18,438 nt of DNA from an uncultured Oscillospiraceae bacterium (GTDB taxonomy: Bacteria > Bacillota > Clostridia > Oscillospirales > Oscillospiraceae): NCBI GenBank assembly GCA_934591745.1, contig CAKTPQ010000031.1, positions 1 to 18,438 on the forward strand, given 5' to 3'. The translations under genes and the position numbers were made by a program. Below are positions 15,095 to 18,438 of this stretch, piece by piece. Position 1 is the first letter of the stretch; every line of letters starts with the position of its first letter. The notes under the pieces are model-generated. The model was not told where the DNA came from and ran no database searches. It was given only the letters and a program-made list of their open reading frames with translations.

Positions 15095-15142
15095 CATGGA
15101 GATCATATGATGGTCGGTCATATGTGAGATCAAACAGGGCTA

Positions 15143-16369
15143 TTACACCAGAACAGCCCTGTGGAAGACCTTCTTGCCCTTCTTGATGACGATACCGTCA
15201 CCGGTGAACTGCTGGCAGCCGAAAGTGGTCTCGATGGCGGACACCTTCTCGTCATTCACCGTCACGCCGCCCTGCTGCACCAGCCGGCGGGCCTCACCCT
15301 TGGAGGCAGCCAGACCGCACTTGACCAGCAGCGTCAGCACGTCGATGGAACCGCCGCCGAAATCATCGTTGGTCAGTTCAGTGGTGGGCATATGCTCGGC
15401 ATCGCCGGCGCCGGAGAACAATGCCTCGGAAGCCTGACGAGCCTTTTCCGCCTCGTCCTCACCGTGGACCAGCTTGGTCAGCTCGTAGGCCAGGATGTCC
15501 TTGGCCTCGTTGAGCTTAGCACCCTCCCAATCGGCCATGGCGTCGATCTGCTCCAGCGGCAGGAAGGTCAGCATCCGGATGCACTTGAGCACGTCGGCGT
15601 CGTCGATGTTGCGCCAGTACTGATAGAACTCGAAGGGGCTGGTCTTGTTGGGATCCAGCCACACGGCGTTGCCGGCGGTCTTACCCATCTTATTGCCCTG
15701 AGAATCCGGCAGCAGGGTAATGGTCATGGCGTGGGCGTCCTTGCCCAGCTTGCGGCGGATCAGCTCCGTGCCGCCCAGCATATTGCTCCACTGGTCGTTG
15801 CCGCCGAACTGCATATTGCAGCCGTAGTGCTGGAACATGTAGTAGAAGTCGTAGCTCTGCATGATCATATAGTTGAACTCCAGGAAGCTCAGACCCTTCT
15901 CCATGCGCTGCTTGTAGCACTCGGCGCGGAGCATATTGTTCACGGAGAAGCAGCCGCCCACCTCCCGCAGCAGCTCGATATAATTCAGGGGCTTCAGCCA
16001 CTCGGAGTTGTACAGCATCATGGCCTTTCCCTCGGAGAAGTCGATGAACCGCTCCATCTGCCGCTTGAAGCACTCGGCGTTGTGCTTGATGGTCTCCTCG
16101 GTGAGCATCTGGCGCATGTCGGTACGGCCGGAGGGGTCACCGATCAGGGTGGTGCCGTCGCCGATCAGGGCGATGGGCTTGTTGCCCGCCATCTGCAGGC
16201 GCTTCATCAGGCACAGTGCCATAAAGTGGCCGACATGCAGGGAGTCCGCCGTGCAGTCAAAGCCGATGTAGAACGTGGCCTTGCCGTTGTTGACCATCTC
16301 GCGGATCTCTTCCTCGTTTGTGACCTGGGCGATCAGGCCGCGGGCCACCAGTTCTTCATAAATTCCCAT
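15143..16369 (-). CDS. tyrS: Tyrosyl-tRNA synthetase
   Basis: Class I aminoacyl-tRNA synthetase that charges tRNA-Tyr in the cytoplasm. The 408 residues show the HIGH motif as HVGH (45-48), GDGTTLIGDPSGRTDMR (70-86), GGNDQWSN (189-196) for tyrosine recognition, and the KMSKS loop as KMGKT (228-232), a form usual in Firmicutes. A C-terminal S4 RNA-binding domain covers about 340-405 (LAASKGEARRLVQQGGVTVN). AAAGGAAACTGG precedes ATG 16369. Expression is controlled by the T-box leader directly upstream. Confidence 0.98.
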   Translation of the reverse strand: MGIYEELVARGLIAQVTNEEEIREMVNNGKATFYIGFDCTADSLHVGHFMALCLMKRLQMAGNKPIALIGDGTTLIGDPSGRTDMRQMLTEETIKHNAECFKRQMERFIDFSEGKAMMLYNSEWLKPLNYIELLREVGGCFSVNNMLRAECYKQRMEKGLSFLEFNYMIMQSYDFYYMFQHYGCNMQFGGNDQWSNMLGGTELIRRKLGKDAHAMTITLLPDSQGNKMGKTAGNAVWLDPNKTSPFEFYQYWRNIDDADVLKCIRMLTFLPLEQIDAMADWEGAKLNEAKDILAYELTKLVHGEDEAEKARQASEALFSGAGDAEHMPTTELTNDDFGGGSIDVLTLLVKCGLAASKGEARRLVQQGGVTVNDEKVSAIETTFGCQQFTGDGIVIKKGKKVFHRAVLV

Positions 16370-16420
16370 TTTTCCAGTTTCCTTTCCATTGTTTTTGTTG
16401 TCGGTTTCTGTGCAGAGGAC

Positions 16421-16702
16421 GTAAAAAACGCCCCCTGCCTGTCGACAGAGGGCGATATAGATCGCGGTACCACCTCATATTCGCCGCGCCCTCACGAACA
16501 CGGCCTCATCGGGTGCTGACACACCCTATCGCTGTAACGGGCGAACCCGACACATCCCTACTGGCTCGTTTGAACGTTCGGGAGGCTGCTCCGGGATGTA
16601 TTCACAGGCTCCGCCCTCTCCTCCTTCCACCAGCCGGAGGCTCTCTTTGCAGGCGCTGAAGCGTGTTACTTCTTCCTTTCATCGCTGTCACGGTATCAAG
16701 TT
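16421..16702 (-). ncRNA. T-box riboswitch (tRNA-Tyr sensing) of tyrS
   Basis: A leader of about 280 nt that senses uncharged tRNA-Tyr. Near its 5' end GAUGAAAGGAAGAAGUA is the usual start of Stem I. The specifier codon is UAC (Tyr) at 16600-16598, in the context GUGAA-UAC-A. The T-box sequence AGGUGGUACCGCG lies at 16475-16463; its UGGU pairs with the ACCA end of tRNA-Tyr. The antiterminator stem is CGCGG with CCGCG; it competes with the terminator at 16429-16454. Confidence 0.95.
16423..16454 (-). terminator. T-box regulatory terminator before tyrS
   Basis: In the leftward RNA CGCCCTCTGTC... pairs with ...CAGGGGGCG, followed by six T. It is the off-state of the tyrS T-box. The left arm can alternatively pair with GAGGGCG upstream. 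Confidence 0.9.
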
Positions 16703-16708
16703 GAGGCT

Positions 16709-16736
16709 ATTGTAGCAGATTTTTTTCGTTTGTCAA
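16709..16736 (-). promoter_or_regulatory. SigA-type promoter for the tyrS T-box leader
   Basis: Perfect TTGACA (16736-16731), 16-bp spacer with an A-tract, TACAAT (16714-16709). Start predicted near 16702. Confidence 0.8.
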
Positions 16737-16770
16737 CTATTATTTTCACAAAACGAAAAAATATCCGGCA

Positions 16771-18438
16771 TCATATGGAATCGCGGAACTTTTCCGCCTC
16801 GGCCAGCAGCTCCTCCGCGCCGTCCAGCATAGTCCGGGATACGTGGCTGCCGCCGGTGAGACGGGCCAGCTCCTGCCGGCGCTGCTCCCGGTCCAGACGC
16901 TGCACCGCCGTGTAGGTGCGGCCGTTCTTTTCTCCCTTTTCCACGGAGAAGTGGGTGTCCGCCATGGCGGCCAGCTGGGGCAGATGGGTGACGCACAGCA
17001 CCTGCTTGCGGCGGCTGATGCGGGCCATCTTCTCCGCCACCTTCTGGGCGGCGCGGCCGCTGACGCCGGTATCCACCTCGTCGAATACCAGCGTGCCAAC
17101 CATGTCCTGTTCGCTGAGCACGTTCTTCATGGCCAGCATGATGCGGGCCAGCTCACCACCGGAGGCGATTTTGTGGATGGGCCGCAGTTCCTCGCCCACG
17201 TTGGCGGACATGAGGAAGCGCACCTGGTCGATGCCATCGGCGCTGAGAGGCTTCTCCGCGATGTCCACGGCGAAGCGGATCTTGCCCATGTCCAGCTGCC
17301 GCAGCTCCTCCAAGATCTGGGCCGACAGGCGCTCTGCCGCCTGACGCCGCCCCTCGGACAACGCCCGTGCCGCGGTCATGGCGGCTTTCTCCGCCCTGAC
17401 GCGCTCCTGCTCCAGTCGGGCCAGCGTATCGCCGGCGTACTCGATCTGCTCCAGCTCGGCGCGGCAGCGCTCCAGGTAGGCCAGCATATCCTCCACACTG
17501 GGGCCATACTTTTTCTTCAGGCGATACAGCTGGTCCATGCGGCTCTCCACATCATCCAGCTCGTTGGGGGAAAAGTCGAATCCCTCCCGCTTGTCCTCGA
17601 TAGTGGCCGCCACGTCGTAGGCCTCGCTGTACAGCGCCTCCAGGCGCTCATACAGACGGGCGTAGTCATCGTCCAAATGGCGCACAGTGCCTACGGCGTC
17701 CTGGGCGCGGCGCAGCAGGCCCAGCGCACCATCGCCGCTGTCATCGCCATTAAGGGCGTAGTCCGCCTCGGAGACGGCGGAGATGAATTTCTCCGCGTTG
17801 CGCAGCAGATTGCGGCGGGCGGAGAGTTCCTCCTCCTCGCCGGTGCGGAGCTGTGCCCGCTCCAGCTCGCCGATCTGGTAGGTCAGGGTGTCCACGCGGC
17901 GGGCTTTTTCTGATTCATCCATCTGCAGGGACTGTATTTTGCGCTGTATATCTGTAAAGCCATTATACTTTTCAGTATATGTACAGATAAGAGTTTCCAG
18001 TTTTCCAAAGCTGTCCAGAAACACCAGATGCTGCTCCTCATCCAGCAGCTGCTGACCGTCGTGCTGACCGTGGATATTCAGCAGGCGGCTGCCCAGCGTT
18101 TTCAGCTGGCCCACCGTTACGGGACGTCCGTTTACACGGCAGGTACTCTTGCCGTCGCTGCCGATCTCCCGCTGCAGGAGCAGGGAGCCGTCCTCCTCCG
18201 GCGCAATGCCCAGCGGCTCCGCAGCGGAAGCGTCCACGCCGGAGAACACGGCGCTGACGAAGGCCTTGTCCGCGCCGGTGCGGATCAACTCACGGCTGGT
18301 ACGCTGGCCCAGTACAGCGCTGAGGGCGTCGATGACGATGGATTTGCCCGCGCCCGTCTCACCGGTCAGGGCGTTGAAGCCCGGCTCGAACCGGATGTCC
18401 GCCTCCTCGATGATGGCGATATTCTCAATATGGAGCAC
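16771..18438 (-). CDS. recN: DNA repair protein RecN (5' end cut by the window edge)
   Basis: SMC-like ATPase that gathers broken DNA ends in recombinational repair; in most bacteria it is SOS-induced. The 555 visible residues show Walker A GETGAGKS (26-33), two long coiled-coil arms (about 150-370) with the central hinge-like region, and the C-terminal ASGGELARIMLAMKNVL signature and Walker B LVFDEVDTGVSG. The first visible codon (GTG, 18438-18436) aligns with about the fourth residue of related RecNs (usual pattern MLxxLxIxNxAII), so roughly three codons including the start are missing. The stop is at 16771; no clear terminator follows before the tyrS promoter. Confidence 0.96.
   Translation of the reverse strand: MLHIENIAIIEEADIRFEPGFNALTGETGAGKSIVIDALSAVLGQRTSRELIRTGADKAFVSAVFSGVDASAAEPLGIAPEEDGSLLLQREIGSDGKSTCRVNGRPVTVGQLKTLGSRLLNIHGQHDGQQLLDEEQHLVFLDSFGKLETLICTYTEKYNGFTDIQRKIQSLQMDESEKARRVDTLTYQIGELERAQLRTGEEEELSARRNLLRNAEKFISAVSEADYALNGDDSGDGALGLLRRAQDAVGTVRHLDDDYARLYERLEALYSEAYDVAATIEDKREGFDFSPNELDDVESRMDQLYRLKKKYGPSVEDMLAYLERCRAELEQIEYAGDTLARLEQERVRAEKAAMTAARALSEGRRQAAERLSAQILEELRQLDMGKIRFAVDIAEKPLSADGIDQVRFLMSANVGEELRPIHKIASGGELARIMLAMKNVLSEQDMVGTLVFDEVDTGVSGRAAQKVAEKMARISRRKQVLCVTHLPQLAAMADTHFSVEKGEKNGRTYTAVQRLDREQRRQELARLTGGSHVSRTMLDGAEELLAEAEKFRDSI

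Noticed and set aside
15161..16519. 452-residue plus-strand frame opposite tyrS
   Set aside because: Shadow frame with Leu/Val/His/Gln bias; tyrS on the other strand is unambiguous.

Overview
The window looks like a core-genome stretch of a moderately GC-rich member of the Clostridia, most likely an Oscillospiraceae-type gut anaerobe. The evidence is the gene set (HPr kinase, SigH-like sigma factor, SpoIIM-like protein, a YajC/YrzE-type pair, zinc-binding ribosomal protein L28), a T-box tRNA-Tyr riboswitch, SigA-type promoters with 16-18 bp spacers, and strong GGAGG-type ribosome binding sites. RuvC is present as well, as in Clostridia and unlike Bacillus. The family-level placement is inference; no rRNA gene is present to settle it.

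Almost everything is transcribed leftward (minus strand); only rpmB is on the plus strand. From right to left: the 3' part of recN (cut by the window edge); tyrS behind a complete T-box leader; a tight queA - cation/proton antiporter - tgt operon; yajC and a small DUF3792/TIGR04086 membrane protein gene separated by a large hairpin; an AT-rich spacer without a gene; spoIIM-xerD; ruvC-ruvA-ruvB with a likely SOS operator; a sigH-like gene followed by an eight-cysteine zinc-ribbon protein; a DUF1858 redox-disulfide protein; trmK-nif3-yebC; the lone plus-strand rpmB; and hprK followed by the start of a ROK-type glucokinase.

Functionally the genes cover tRNA modification and charging (queA, tgt, trmK, tyrS), recombination and chromosome maintenance (recN, ruvCAB, xerD), carbon-catabolite control (hprK, glucokinase), protein export (yajC), and remnants or components of the sporulation programme (sigH, spoIIM). 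Bacillus subtilis keeps ruvA-ruvB-queA-tgt-yajC-yrzE as one block; here the same genes lie within about 10 kb but are split into separately promoted units, and an antiporter gene sits between queA and tgt.

I found no mobile element, CRISPR array, tRNA or rRNA gene and no obvious defence or biosynthetic system. The observations most worth a second look are regulatory: a 15-bp hairpin that holds the ribosome binding site of the yrzE-like gene, a sigH promoter whose -10 box lies 5 nt from the annotated start codon, a LexA-like box at the ruvCAB start site, a palindrome over the DUF1858 promoter, and a 28-bp perfect palindrome between rpmB and yebC.
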